NCBI GenBank assembly: GCA_020846135.1
Contig: JADLEK010000017.1
Span: forward strand, 1-64,000
Origin: Gammaproteobacteria bacterium
GTDB lineage: Bacteria > Pseudomonadota > Gammaproteobacteria > Competibacterales > Competibacteraceae
DNA length: 64,000 nucleotides
Reading direction: 5' to 3'
Shown here: positions 55,618 to 64,000 of the stretch, in pieces
How positions within the stretch are numbered: position 1 is the stretch's first letter
How the letters are laid out: every line of letters starts with the position of its first letter
Translations under genes and position numbers: made by a program
Notes under the pieces: model-generated
What the model was told of the DNA's origin: nothing
The model's input: only the letters and a program-made list of their open reading frames with translations
The model's database searches: none

Positions 55618-58371
55618 ATGGCAAAACAATACATCTACAAGTACACCGAAGGGGACGGCAAGAACAAAATGCTGCTCGGCGGCAAGGGCGCCAACCTCTG
55701 CGAGATGACGCAGATCGGCCTGCGGGTGCCGCCGGGTTTTGTGATCAGCACCGAGGCGTGCCTGGACTACATCGCCAATAATCGCCTGCCCGAAGGAGTG
55801 ATGGACGATGTGCGGGCGCATATGGCCTGGCTGGAGAAGGAAACCGGCAAGCAGTTTGGCGGCGCGGACAATCCGCTGCTGGTGTCGGTGCGTTCCGGTT
55901 CCTCAATGTCCATGCCGGGCATGATGGACACCATTCTCAACCTTGGCCTGAACGAGAAGACCCTGGCCGGGCTGATCAAACTGACTGGCAACGAGCGGTT
56001 CGGTTATGACGCTTATCGCCGCTTCATCCAGTTGTTCGGCAAGATTGCGCTGAACGTCGATGATCATTTCTTCGACGAACACTTCGAAGCGATCAAGCGC
56101 CGCGCCGGGGTCAAGATCGACCTGGGCCTGAGCGCTGAAGACCTTCGCGACATCGGTCAATTGTTCCTGCAAGTGGTTCAGGAGCAGACCGGGCGGCCCT
56201 TCCCGCAAGACCCCTACGAACAACTGGAACTGGCGATCAAGGCCGTGTTCGGGTCGTGGATGGGCCAGCGCGCCGTCGATTACCGCCGCGAATTCAAGAT
56301 CACCCCGGAGCAGGCCAGCGGCACCGCCGTCAATATCGTGACCATGGTGTTCGGCAACATGGGTAACGATTGCTCCACCGGCGTCGGCTTCACCCGCGAC
56401 CCCGGCACCGGCGAAAACGTGATGTACGGCGAGTACCTGGTCAATGCCCAGGGCGAGGATGTGGTCGCTGGCATTCGCACCCCCAAGCCGGTCTTGGCCA
56501 TGAAGGACGAAATGCCGGATCTGTACCGGCAACTGGTGGAATTACGCAACAAGCTGGAAGGGCATTACCACGAGGTGCAGGACTACGAGTACACCATTGA
56601 AAAGGGGGTGCTGTACTGCCTGCAAACCCGCAATGGCAAGATGAACGCCCAGGGCATGGTCCGCAGTTCGGTGGAAATGGCCAATGAGGGCTTGATCACC
56701 CGCGAAAAAGCGCTGCTGCGGATTGACCCCGAGTCACTGGAACAGATGATGTTCCCGCAGCTCGATCCCAAGCACAAAGCGGCGCCGGCGGCGGTCGGCA
56801 TGGGCGCATCGCCCGGCGCTTCATCCGGCAAGATCGTGTTCGACGCCGACACCGCCGTAAAACGCGGGCGCGGCGCTGGCGAGAAGATCATCCTGATGCG
56901 CGAAGAGACCAAGCCGGAAGATATTCACGGTTTCTTTGCGGCGGTGGGCATCCTGACCAGTCGTGGCGGCAAAACCTCACACGCGGCAGTGGTCGCCCGT
57001 GGTATGGGCAAGCCCTGCGTGGTGGGCGCGGAAGCCATTCAGGTCAATGTCCATCAGCGTCAGGCGATCATCGGCGACAAGGTGCTGCATGAAGGCGATG
57101 TGCTGACCATTGATGGCGGCACCGGCGCGGTGTACTTCGGCGAAATTCCCACGGTCGAGCCGGAATTTACCCCGGAACTGCGGACTCTGCTGGGCTGGGC
57201 CGACGAAATCGCCACCCTCAAGGTGATGGCGAATGCGGATACCCCGGAGGCCGCCCAGCGCGCTTCCAACTACGGCGCGATGGGCATTGGCCTGTGCCGC
57301 ACCGAGCGGATGTTTAACGGCACCGACCGCCTGCCCACTGTGCTGGAAATGATTCTGGCCGAGACCACCGAAGACCGTGAAGCGGCGCTGGCCAAGCTGC
57401 TGCCGATGCAGCGCAGCGACTTCAAGGAAATCTTCCGGGCGATGGCTCCGCGTTCGGTTACGGTGCGGCTGCTCGATCCGCCGATTCATGAGTTCCTGCC
57501 GTCCGAGCAGACCCTGATCGATGACATCGAGCATCTGCGCCATCTGCGCCAGACTGCCCAGGGCCTGGAAGCGTTGAGCCACATCATCAAGCAGGTCAAC
57601 CCGAAAGCGGTTGAGCAGATGGGCATCCTCAACGACAGCCACCTGGTCTCCGACGTGCTGGCCAAGAAGGAAGAGATCCTGCTCAAGGCGCGCGCTCTGC
57701 ACGAAGTCAACCCGATGCTCGGTCATCGCGGCGTCCGGCTGGGCCTGACCTATCCTGAAATCTACAAGATGCAGATTCGCGCCATTCTGGAAGCGGCGGC
57801 GGAATGTATGCAGGAGCGGGTGGACGTTCATCCCGAAATCATGGTGCCGCAGGTTTGCACTGTGGAAGAGTTGAAGCGGGTGAAGGCGCTGGTCGATGAA
57901 GTGCTGCCGGAAGTTGAGGCCAAATACGCGGTCAAGGTGCATTTCGAGTTTGGCACCATGATGGAAGTGGTGCGGGCTTGCCTGCGCGCCGGCGACATTG
58001 CTGAAGTGGCGGAGTTCTTCTCCTTCGGCACCAACGACCTGACCCAGGCGACCTTCTCGTTCTCGCGCGAGGATGCCGAGAACAAGTTCCTGCCGTTCTA
58101 CAACCAGTCGCGCATTCTCAAGGACAACCCGTTTGAGGCGCTGGACACCAAGGGCGTGGGCCAGTTGATGTCCTTTGCCGTCAGCAATGGCCGCAAGACC
58201 CGCGATGGTCTCAAGGTCGGCATTTGCGGCGAGCAGGGCGGCCATCCGGCCTCGATGCGCTTCTGCCACCACATCAACCTGACTTATGTGTCCTGCTCAT
58301 CGCCTCGGGTGCCGATTGCCCGGCTGGCGGCGGCGCACGCCAAGTTGCTGGAAGGCGAATTCAAGCCATAA
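55618..58371 (+). CDS. ppdK: Pyruvate, phosphate dikinase
   Basis: A 917-residue PPDK interconverting pyruvate, ATP and phosphate with PEP, AMP and pyrophosphate. The nucleotide-binding N-terminal part has LLGGKGANLCEMTQIGLRVPPGF (in pieces) and VSVRSGSSMSMPGMMDTILN (20 residues). The phosphohistidine is in TSRGGKTSHAAVVARGMGKP. The C-terminal PEP barrel has GICGEQGGHPAS. With the sodium-pumping decarboxylase and PTS Enzyme I it marks the PEP-pyruvate-oxaloacetate node in this window. AAAGG upstream. Confidence 0.97.
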   Translation: MAKQYIYKYTEGDGKNKMLLGGKGANLCEMTQIGLRVPPGFVISTEACLDYIANNRLPEGVMDDVRAHMAWLEKETGKQFGGADNPLLVSVRSGSSMSMPGMMDTILNLGLNEKTLAGLIKLTGNERFGYDAYRRFIQLFGKIALNVDDHFFDEHFEAIKRRAGVKIDLGLSAEDLRDIGQLFLQVVQEQTGRPFPQDPYEQLELAIKAVFGSWMGQRAVDYRREFKITPEQASGTAVNIVTMVFGNMGNDCSTGVGFTRDPGTGENVMYGEYLVNAQGEDVVAGIRTPKPVLAMKDEMPDLYRQLVELRNKLEGHYHEVQDYEYTIEKGVLYCLQTRNGKMNAQGMVRSSVEMANEGLITREKALLRIDPESLEQMMFPQLDPKHKAAPAAVGMGASPGASSGKIVFDADTAVKRGRGAGEKIILMREETKPEDIHGFFAAVGILTSRGGKTSHAAVVARGMGKPCVVGAEAIQVNVHQRQAIIGDKVLHEGDVLTIDGGTGAVYFGEIPTVEPEFTPELRTLLGWADEIATLKVMANADTPEAAQRASNYGAMGIGLCRTERMFNGTDRLPTVLEMILAETTEDREAALAKLLPMQRSDFKEIFRAMAPRSVTVRLLDPPIHEFLPSEQTLIDDIEHLRHLRQTAQGLEALSHIIKQVNPKAVEQMGILNDSHLVSDVLAKKEEILLKARALHEVNPMLGHRGVRLGLTYPEIYKMQIRAILEAAAECMQERVDVHPEIMVPQVCTVEELKRVKALVDEVLPEVEAKYAVKVHFEFGTMMEVVRACLRAGDIAEVAEFFSFGTNDLTQATFSFSREDAENKFLPFYNQSRILKDNPFEALDTKGVGQLMSFAVSNGRKTRDGLKVGICGEQGGHPASMRFCHHINLTYVSCSSPRVPIARLAAAHAKLLEGEFKP

Positions 58372-58421
58372 GCGGTTGAGAACAGACGGCGCTGCTTTTG
58401 GCGGCGCTGATTGAGATATAC

Positions 58422-58452
58422 CAAGGGCGGCTTCGGTCGCCCTTGTTGTTTT
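58422..58452 (+). terminator. Terminator after ppdK
   Basis: CAAGGGCG (58422-58429) and CGCCCTTG (58438-58445) form an 8-bp stem with loop GCTTCGGT, followed by TTGTTTT. gltX converges from the other side. Confidence 0.65.
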
Positions 58453-58501
58453 GGAGCCGGAAGCGATCACAGTCCATCCTGCGCTTCCGAACCTGAAACT
58501 T

Positions 58502-59902
58502 TTATTGCCCAGCGCTCTCCAAGCGCCGCCGCGCCAACTCCGCTGGCATCAGCGCCAGAATCCGGGCCAGTTCCGGGCCGTGCAGCTCGCCGGTCAATGC
58601 CGCTCGCATCGGCATGAACAACCCCTTGCCTTTCGCGCCGGTATGGCGCTTGAGGTCATCAAACAACGGTTGATAAGCGCCGCCATGCTCGACATAGGCT
58701 GCCAGAGCGTGGGCAAAAAACTCGGAACCGGTCTGCGCGACCAGCGCCCGGCTCTCCTCGCTCAGCGGCAACTCCGCCCCAAACAGGCGCTCCGCCCAGA
58801 ATGCAGCATCTGTCGGGAAGCGGATATTCGGGCGGACTGCAGCGATAAATGCCTCCCGGCTGGTTGTCAGCACATCGCCAGCAACCGCTGATTCCAGCCA
58901 GGCCCATAACCGCTCCGGGGTGGCGCACTGCACCGCTTCACTTTGCCAGTGTAGCAGTTGCGCTTCATCATAACGGGCCGGGGCGCGGCCCAGTCGCTCC
59001 AGAGTAAATGCTTCCGCCAGTTCCGCCAATGACATCCAGTGGTCGTGCGCGTAGCTATGGCCGATCCGGGCCAGATCATTCAGCAACGCTTCAGGCAGAT
59101 AACCAGTAGCCCGCAGTTCGCGTACGCTGAAATGGCCTTCACGTTTCGATAATGGCCCGCCATCAGCTCCGACAATCAGCGCCAAATGCCCGTAATGTGG
59201 CGCGGGCAGGTCCAGGGCCTCCAGCAACAATAACTGGCGCGGGGTGTTGCTCAGATGATCCTCTCCGCGCAACAGGTGGGTAATTCCCATCAAGGCATCA
59301 TCGACTGCATTGGCAAAGAAGAATTGCGGCCCGCCATCGGCCCGGCGGATGATGAAATCGCCAATGTCATCACTGGCGAACTGCTGCGGACCGCGCGCCA
59401 GATCGATGAACTGCACTAATTGCCCCGGCGGAGTCCGAAACCGCAAGGTGGGTTGCAACCCACGCCTGCGTCGCGCCTGGCGTTCAGCCTCGCTCAAGCG
59501 GGCGCAGGTTCCAGCATAACGGGGCGGCCGTCCGGCGGCCAACTGGGTTTTCCGGCTCAGTGCCAGTTCCGCCGGGCTGCAGAAACAAGGATAAACCAGC
59601 CCGCGCTCTTCCAGCCGCTGATAGTAGCCGGCATAGATCGCAGCTCGTTCCGACTGGGCATAAGGCGGGTGAGGTCCGCCAATCTCTGGTCCTTCCTGCC
59701 AGTCCAGCCCCAGCCAGCGCAAATCCTCTAGCAGCGCCGCCACATACTCCGGGCGGCTGCGCTCGCGGTCGGTATCTTCAATCCGCAGCAGAAAACTACC
59801 CTGCTCACGCCGGGCCAGCAGGGCGTTGAACAGCGCGGTGCGGACATTGCCCAGATGCAGATAGCCGGTCGGACTGGGCGCAAATCGGGTTTTACAGGTC
59901 AT
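58502..59902 (-). CDS. gltX: Glutamyl-tRNA synthetase
   Basis: A 466-residue class I synthetase. The HIGH-type motif reads HLGN in FAPSPTGYLHLGNVRTAL (18 residues), and the KMSKS-type loop reads LSKREG. CFCSPAEL with a later YAGTC suggests the zinc-binding insertion. A full C-terminal anticodon-binding part follows, so it is not the tRNA-Asp-modifying GluQ. Three in-frame ATGs (59920, 59911, 59902) compete and I take the last, which gives the usual N-terminus. Confidence 0.93.
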   Translation of the reverse strand: MTCKTRFAPSPTGYLHLGNVRTALFNALLARREQGSFLLRIEDTDRERSRPEYVAALLEDLRWLGLDWQEGPEIGGPHPPYAQSERAAIYAGYYQRLEERGLVYPCFCSPAELALSRKTQLAAGRPPRYAGTCARLSEAERQARRRRGLQPTLRFRTPPGQLVQFIDLARGPQQFASDDIGDFIIRRADGGPQFFFANAVDDALMGITHLLRGEDHLSNTPRQLLLLEALDLPAPHYGHLALIVGADGGPLSKREGHFSVRELRATGYLPEALLNDLARIGHSYAHDHWMSLAELAEAFTLERLGRAPARYDEAQLLHWQSEAVQCATPERLWAWLESAVAGDVLTTSREAFIAAVRPNIRFPTDAAFWAERLFGAELPLSEESRALVAQTGSEFFAHALAAYVEHGGAYQPLFDDLKRHTGAKGKGLFMPMRAALTGELHGPELARILALMPAELARRRLESAGQ

Positions 59903-60014
59903 GGTTTTCATGGCCGGCATGGTAGCGGAAAGGGCTAAACGTCGCCAAATCTGGCAGACCGTCGATTAGCCGACTATCATGCCGGGTTATTCTCCATCCC
60001 TTGGCGATTCTCCC

Positions 60015-60683
60015 ATGCTCAAACGCTCCTCATTCCTGGCCGCTGCGGCGCTCAGTCTGGCTGGTTCCCTGGCGCTGGCCGGCACTCAGGTCCAGATCAA
60101 TACCAGCCTTGGCCCGATCACGCTGGAACTGGCCGACGATCAGGCTCCCAAATCCGTCGCCAATTTCCTGACCTACGCCCGCGATGGCTTTTACAACGGC
60201 ACGATCTTTCACCGGGTGATCGGTGATTTCATGATCCAGGGCGGCGGTTTCACCACCGACTTTCAGCAGAAACCGACCCGTGCGCCGGTGCCGAACGAGG
60301 CCAATAACGGCCTGAAGAACCAGCGCGGCACGGTAGCCATGGCCCGCACCAGCGATCCCAATTCGGCCACCGCCCAGTTTTTCATCAACGTCAAGGACAA
60401 CTCGCCGCTGGATCATCGCTCGCCGACGCCGTCAGGCTGGGGTTATGCGGTGTTCGGCAAGGTGATCAGCGGCATGGACACCGTCGACAAGATTCGTCAG
60501 GTAGCCACTAGCACGGGCGGTCCTGGCGGACGATTCAGCGACGTGCCGACCACGCCAGTGATTATTGAATCGGTTACGGTGTTGCCCGATTCTGCCGCTG
60601 CGCCCGCGCTTGTCCCTAAACCGGACGGCAAAGTTGAGATTCCACCCGCCCCGCCCGCCACCCCTGTTCCCGCCAAACCCTGA
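60015..60683 (+). CDS. ppiA: Periplasmic cyclophilin-type peptidyl-prolyl isomerase
   Basis: A 222-residue exported PPIase. It has a signal peptide (about residues 1-22, ending LALAG) and then a cyclophilin domain with [34 protein letters not shown] (20 residues) and [17 protein letters not shown] Pro/Ala-rich tail of about 35 residues is unusual for PpiA. The start is chosen at 60015 because the signal peptide begins there. The cytoplasmic paralogue ppiB starts 11 bases downstream. Confidence 0.93.
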   Translation: MLKRSSFLAAAALSLAGSLALAGTQVQINTSLGPITLELADDQAPKSVANFLTYARDGFYNGTIFHRVIGDFMIQGGGFTTDFQQKPTRAPVPNEANNGLKNQRGTVAMARTSDPNSATAQFFINVKDNSPLDHRSPTPSGWGYAVFGKVISGMDTVDKIRQVATSTGGPGGRFSDVPTTPVIIESVTVLPDSAAAPALVPKPDGKVEIPPAPPATPVPAKP

Positions 60684-60694
60684 GTCTCCAACCC

Positions 60695-61204
60695 ATGATC
60701 AAATTGCACACCACCCTCGGCGTGATCAGCATTGAGCTGGACGCCGCCCGCGCTCCTGCAACTGTCGCCAACTTCCTGCAATACGCTCAGGACGGGTTTT
60801 ACAACGGCACCCTGTTTCATCGGGTCATCCCCAACTTCATGATCCAGTGCGGCGGTCTTGAAGCCGGGATGAATCAGAAGCCGACCCGCCCGGCCGTCAA
60901 GAACGAAGCCGACAACGGCTTGAAGAATAAGGTGGGCGCACTGGCTATGGCCCGCACTTCGGAACCGCACTCCGCCACCGCGCAGTTCTTCATCAATCTC
61001 AAGGACAACGACTTTCTCGACTACCGCAGCGCCAGCGCCCAGGGCTGGGGTTATTGCGTATTTGGGCAGGTCGTGGACGGGATGGACGTGGTTAACGCCA
61101 TCGCCAAAGTCGGAACCACCAGTCGACGCGGCCATCAGGATGTGCCAACTGACGATATCCTGATTGAAAAAGTCGAAATCGTCGGTGAACCGCCCGCGCC
61201 ATGA
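60695..61204 (+). CDS. ppiB: Cytoplasmic cyclophilin-type peptidyl-prolyl isomerase
   Basis: A 169-residue cyclophilin without signal peptide. [36 protein letters not shown] (20 residues) and [19 protein letters not shown] carry the active-site Arg and Phe. It closely resembles the upstream ppiA, so the pair likely arose by duplication. The stop overlaps the lpxH start as ATGA. Confidence 0.95.
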   Translation: MIKLHTTLGVISIELDAARAPATVANFLQYAQDGFYNGTLFHRVIPNFMIQCGGLEAGMNQKPTRPAVKNEADNGLKNKVGALAMARTSEPHSATAQFFINLKDNDFLDYRSASAQGWGYCVFGQVVDGMDVVNAIAKVGTTSRRGHQDVPTDDILIEKVEIVGEPPAP

Positions 61205-61947
61205 CCACGCTGTTTATTTCCGATCTGCATCTCGAATCGGCCCACCCGGCCCGGACGGCGTTACTGCTGGACTTTTTGAGTCGGCAGATCCAATCCGCGG
61301 ATGCTTTATATATTCTGGGCGATCTGTTCGAGGCGTGGATTGGCGATGACGATGACGCCGACGCCGAATGGGGCTTGACCGTCGCCGCCGCTTTGCAAAC
61401 CCTGACCGGGAGTGGCGTTCCGGTGTTTTTCCTGCACGGCAACCGCGATTTTCTGATCGGCGAGCGCTTCGCGGCGGCTGCCGGCATTCAGTTTCTGCTG
61501 GAAAGCGTTGTGATCGATCTGGCGGGAGAGCCGGTGCTGTTGCTGCATGGCGACACGCTCTGTACCGATGATGTGGACTACCAGGCGTTCCGCACCCAGG
61601 TCCGTCATCCAGTCTGGCAGACGCAGATGCTGGCCTTGCCCTTGGCGCAGCGGCGGGCGCTGGCTGGCCAGTTGCGGGAAACCAGCCGGCAGGCGACAGG
61701 CCAAAAAGCGGCTGAGATCATGGATGTCAATCAGGCCGAAGTAGAGCGGGTTATGCGCCATCATGGCGTCCGGCGCTTGATTCACGGCCACACCCATCGC
61801 CCGGCGATTCACAACTGGACCCTGGACGGGCAACCGGCGCGGCGGGCGGTGCTGGGCGATTGGCAGGATGAACAAGGTAGCGTGTTGCGCTGTGACGAAT
61901 TGGGCTGGCGGCTGGAGTCCATCGTCCGTTCCGGCGCTGACCAATGA
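61201..61947 (+). CDS. lpxH: UDP-2,3-diacylglucosamine diphosphatase
   Basis: A 248-residue metallophosphatase of lipid A synthesis (makes lipid X). It has [45 protein letters not shown] and [12 protein letters not shown], all the metal-ligand blocks of the calcineurin-like LpxH family. It acts at the inner membrane face. Coupled to ppiB and to the DUF1249 gene through ATGA overlaps. Confidence 0.96.
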   Translation: MTTLFISDLHLESAHPARTALLLDFLSRQIQSADALYILGDLFEAWIGDDDDADAEWGLTVAAALQTLTGSGVPVFFLHGNRDFLIGERFAAAAGIQFLLESVVIDLAGEPVLLLHGDTLCTDDVDYQAFRTQVRHPVWQTQMLALPLAQRRALAGQLRETSRQATGQKAAEIMDVNQAEVERVMRHHGVRRLIHGHTHRPAIHNWTLDGQPARRAVLGDWQDEQGSVLRCDELGWRLESIVRSGADQ

Positions 61948-62432
61948 TTCTGCTGGCGCCAAACCATGTCGGATTGTTCCCGCACGACACCCCGGGCACC
62001 TTTGCCGCGCTGATGGATTTGTACGAACGCAACTACATCAACATGCGTCGGTTGATTCCCGACATGCCACCGGCGTCTGCGATGGGCATTTCACAAGTCG
62101 CTGGCGGTCTGGATCTGCGCCTGCAAATGATCGAGCGCAACCGCTACACCAGCGAACTGAGCCTGACCTACCAGTTTGCCCAGGAATCCGGTGCGATCCT
62201 CGCTGAACCTAATCTCCGCATCCGCATTTACCACGACGCCCAACTGGCTGAAGTGATGGCCGCCTACCCGCGTCATTACACCGCCTTCAGCGCGGATTTG
62301 CTGCTGGCCGCCCGCCCGGACAGCAGCCAACTTCGCAGCCGCTGGCAGATTAACCGTTTTCTGCTCAAGTGGTTAACCTATTGCCTGCGCCAAGGTCATC
62401 GCTTTGGCGCAGCGCCTTATCTCCCGGACTGA
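61944..62432 (+). CDS. DUF1249 protein (YqiB-like)
   Basis: A 162-residue cytoplasmic protein with LMDLYERNYINMRRLIPDM, then LDLRLQMIERNRYTSELSLTY (in pieces), IRIYHDAQLAEVMAAY and a C-terminal QINRFLLKWLTYCLRQGHRF (20 residues), matching DUF1249. The function is unknown. In enterics the homologue yqiB sits beside cpdA, another calcineurin-like phosphatase, and here it sits beside lpxH. Its ATG overlaps the lpxH stop. Confidence 0.88.
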   Translation: MILLAPNHVGLFPHDTPGTFAALMDLYERNYINMRRLIPDMPPASAMGISQVAGGLDLRLQMIERNRYTSELSLTYQFAQESGAILAEPNLRIRIYHDAQLAEVMAAYPRHYTAFSADLLLAARPDSSQLRSRWQINRFLLKWLTYCLRQGHRFGAAPYLPD

Positions 62433-62475
62433 CTGCTGCCGGAAAGTTCTATCCGTCTTGAACCTGGATGCTGGA

Positions 62476-62503
62476 ATAGTTGACTAACTCGCTAGGTTAA
62501 TAT
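62476..62503 (+). promoter_or_regulatory. Candidate IscR-type operator/promoter of iscR
   Basis: ATAGTTGACTAACTCGCTAG, continuing GTTAATAT, resembles the type 1 IscR box (ATA-yyGACT...AGTC-like, here with imperfect right half). TTGACT (62480-62485) and TATAGT (62501-62506) could be the -35 and -10 with a short 15-base spacer. It lies 61 bases ahead of iscR, where autoregulation is known in E. coli. Confidence 0.5.
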
Positions 62504-62563
62504 AGTTTCCATACTCATTAGTCAGGAATTCCTTCAACCCGGCCACCAGCGAGGTAAATCTGG

Positions 62564-63052
62564 ATGAAACTTTCGACCAAGGGCCGTTACGCCGTGACCG
62601 CCATGATGCATCTTGCCATTCACGACCGGCTAGGGCCGGTCACGCTCTCCGAGATTTCGCAGTGTCAGGGCATCTCGCTGTCCTATCTGGAGCAGTTATT
62701 CGCCAGATTACGCAAGTGTGATTTGGTGGAAGGCGTGCGCGGTCCGGGCGGCGGTTACCGGCTGGCCCGCACTCCGGATCAGGTGACCGTGGCTGACATT
62801 ATCAGCGCGGTGGATGAACGGCTGGACGCCACCCGCTGCTCTGGCCGGGAAAACTGCCAGGAAGGTCGACGCTGTCTGACCCACGAACTGTGGACCGACC
62901 TCAGCGGCCAGATTTTTAACTTCCTCGAAGGCATTACCCTGGCGCAGTTCCTCAAGCGGCCCGAAGTTTGTGATGTAGTGCGTCGTCAGAACAGTACCTT
63001 GCGCCGGCGCGAGCGCCCGGTTGATCGCTTCCCGGCAGCCATGCCGCTGTAG
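62564..63052 (+). CDS. iscR: Fe-S cluster regulator IscR
   Basis: A 162-residue Rrf2-family regulator. It has MKLSTKGRYAVTAMMHLAIH (20 residues), a winged helix with ISLSYLEQLFARLRK, the wing GVRGPGGGYRLAR, and the [2Fe-2S] ligands Cys92, Cys98, Cys104 and His107, in the same positions as E. coli IscR. It senses Fe-S status and represses its own operon. GAGGTA precedes the ATG. iscS follows after 18 bases. Confidence 0.96.
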   Translation: MKLSTKGRYAVTAMMHLAIHDRLGPVTLSEISQCQGISLSYLEQLFARLRKCDLVEGVRGPGGGYRLARTPDQVTVADIISAVDERLDATRCSGRENCQEGRRCLTHELWTDLSGQIFNFLEGITLAQFLKRPEVCDVVRRQNSTLRRRERPVDRFPAAMPL

Positions 63053-63070
63053 GCGCGGTCGCCTGCCTTC

Positions 63071-64000
63071 ATGCCGGAGCCGGTTTATCTCGATTATGCG
63101 GCGACGACCCCGGTTGATCCGCGCGTCGCCGCCCGGCTGATTCAGCATTTGACGCTGGATGGCGGCTTCGGCAATCCCTCCTCTACAACTCATCCTTATG
63201 GGCGAACGGCGGCGCAAGCGGTAGAAATGGCCCGCGCCCAAGTCGCTACCCTGATCCAGGCCGATCCGCGTGAGATCGTTTGGACTTCCGGGGCTACCGA
63301 GGCCAACAACCTCGCCCTGCGCGGGGTCATGGCGCTGAGCCGCCACCCCCGCCGCCACCTCATTACTGCGAAAACCGAGCATAAAGCCGTCCTGGACGTT
63401 TGCCGGGCGCTGGAGCAGGACGGTTGCGCCATCACTTATCTGGACCCGGAGCCGGACGGATGGATTGCGCCAGAGCGACTGGCGGCGGCGCTGCGACCTG
63501 ATACCGCGCTGGTGTCGCTGATGCACGTTAACAATGAAACCGGCGTCATTCAGGATATTGCCGCCGTTGGCGCAATCACCCGCCAGCATGGGGCGTTGCT
63601 GCATGTCGACGCCGCCCAGAGCGTCGGCAAGTTGCCCCTTAATCTGCAAACGCTGCCGGTGGATCTGTTGAGTCTCAGCGCCCACAAGCTGTACGGTCCC
63701 AAAGGCGTCGGGGCGCTGTATATCCGGCAATTTCCGGTACGGGTGCGCGTGCAGCCGTTGCTGTATGGCGGCGGTCAGGAGCGCGGTTTGCGGGCTGGGA
63801 CCTTGCCGACTCACCAGATCGCAGCGACGGGCGAGGCGTTCCGGATCGCCGGTGAGGATATGGTCGTGGAGCAGGCGCAAATCCGCAAAGAGCGTGACCG
63901 GCTGTGGCGGGCATTGCTCAAATTGGGTGGGGTGACGCTCAACGGTCATCCCGAACAGAACGTGGCGGGCATTCTTAATCTCAGCTTTGCCGGAATTACC
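63071..64000 (+). CDS. iscS: Cysteine desulfurase (partial, runs off the window)
   Basis: The first 310 codons of a PLP cysteine desulfurase. It has PVYLDYAATTPVDPRV, FGNPSSTTHPYGR, SGATEANNLALRGV, the His104 of KTEHKAV, HVDAAQSVGKL and the PLP-binding Lys206 in SAHKLYGPKG, with His104 and Lys206 numbered as in E. coli IscS. It supplies sulfur for Fe-S clusters and tRNA thiolation. The active-site Cys loop is expected beyond the window edge. The position behind iscR supports IscS over SufS or NifS. Confidence 0.94.
   Translation, partial: MPEPVYLDYAATTPVDPRVAARLIQHLTLDGGFGNPSSTTHPYGRTAAQAVEMARAQVATLIQADPREIVWTSGATEANNLALRGVMALSRHPRRHLITAKTEHKAVLDVCRALEQDGCAITYLDPEPDGWIAPERLAAALRPDTALVSLMHVNNETGVIQDIAAVGAITRQHGALLHVDAAQSVGKLPLNLQTLPVDLLSLSAHKLYGPKGVGALYIRQFPVRVRVQPLLYGGGQERGLRAGTLPTHQIAATGEAFRIAGEDMVVEQAQIRKERDRLWRALLKLGGVTLNGHPEQNVAGILNLSFAGIT

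Noticed and set aside
56977..58272. Minus-strand open frame of 431 codons opposite ppdK
   Set aside because: Antisense of highly conserved PPDK coding sequence; no recognisable domain.
62708..63949. Minus-strand open frame of 413 codons over iscR and iscS
   Set aside because: It crosses two clearly real plus-strand genes and has antisense-type composition.

Overview
The window is a 64 kb piece of a GC-rich chromosome from a Gram-negative gammaproteobacterium. The lptCAB and mlaFEDCB envelope genes, lpxH, msbA, rpoN, rapZ, ptsN, ProQ and an IscR-type regulator ahead of iscS all point that way. hprK next to ptsH/ptsI and a Na+-pumping decarboxylase argue against the enterics and suit a deep-branching environmental lineage; a Competibacter- or Chromatiales-like placement is my inference only. 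The window is densely coded, has one tRNA and no intact mobile element.

Layout. 0-9 kb: BPSS1780-type membrane protein, PilZ protein, PEBP-family protein, TrkH K+ transporter, then a Na+-translocating decarboxylase operon (oadG-oadA-oadB). 7.7-12.7 kb: cobalamin/corrinoid genes (cobQ, cbiB, cobD-type decarboxylase, cobA), interrupted by a Uma2-type nuclease gene. 12.7-18.3 kb: DUF4124 protein, uppP with an SCP2-like gene, ammonium transporter, and an assimilatory sulfite/nitrite reductase with DUF934. 18.3-27.2 kb: a dead EAL-domain gene, msbA, a ProQ-domain protein, a cyclic-nucleotide-gated K+ channel and, divergently, an unusual pair: a 784-residue SEDS-family (FtsW/RodA-like) protein and an FHA-domain protein. 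27.3-32.1 kb: a hydrogenase-type maturation protease, the AmmeMemoRadiSam trio, two glycosyltransferases and tRNA-Ala(CGC). 32.1-36.8 kb: a truncated ROK-kinase start, a MaoC hydratase, etfBA and an acyl-CoA dehydrogenase.

36.8-55.3 kb is a single 18.5 kb minus-strand run of 22 genes: mlaFEDCB, murA, hisG, hisD, kdsD, lptC, lptA, lptB, rpoN, hpf, ptsN, hprK, rapZ, ptsH, ptsI, thiD, thiE, hemL. Many neighbours overlap by 1-20 bases. It joins outer-membrane lipid and LPS transport, peptidoglycan precursor synthesis and the nitrogen-type PTS with HPr kinase. 55.6-64 kb holds ppdK, gltX, two adjacent cyclophilins, lpxH, a DUF1249 gene, iscR and the start of iscS, which runs off the end.

The best candidates for something undescribed are the SEDS-FHA pair (23081-27194), whose SEDS member has a large extracytoplasmic domain of FHA-like look, and a dispersed ACGGAA-type repeat. 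Two inverted copies of that repeat flank hisG, and one of them supplies the C-terminal codons of murA. Start sites below were chosen from Shine-Dalgarno spacing and family length. No database search was possible, so family names rest on recognised motifs.
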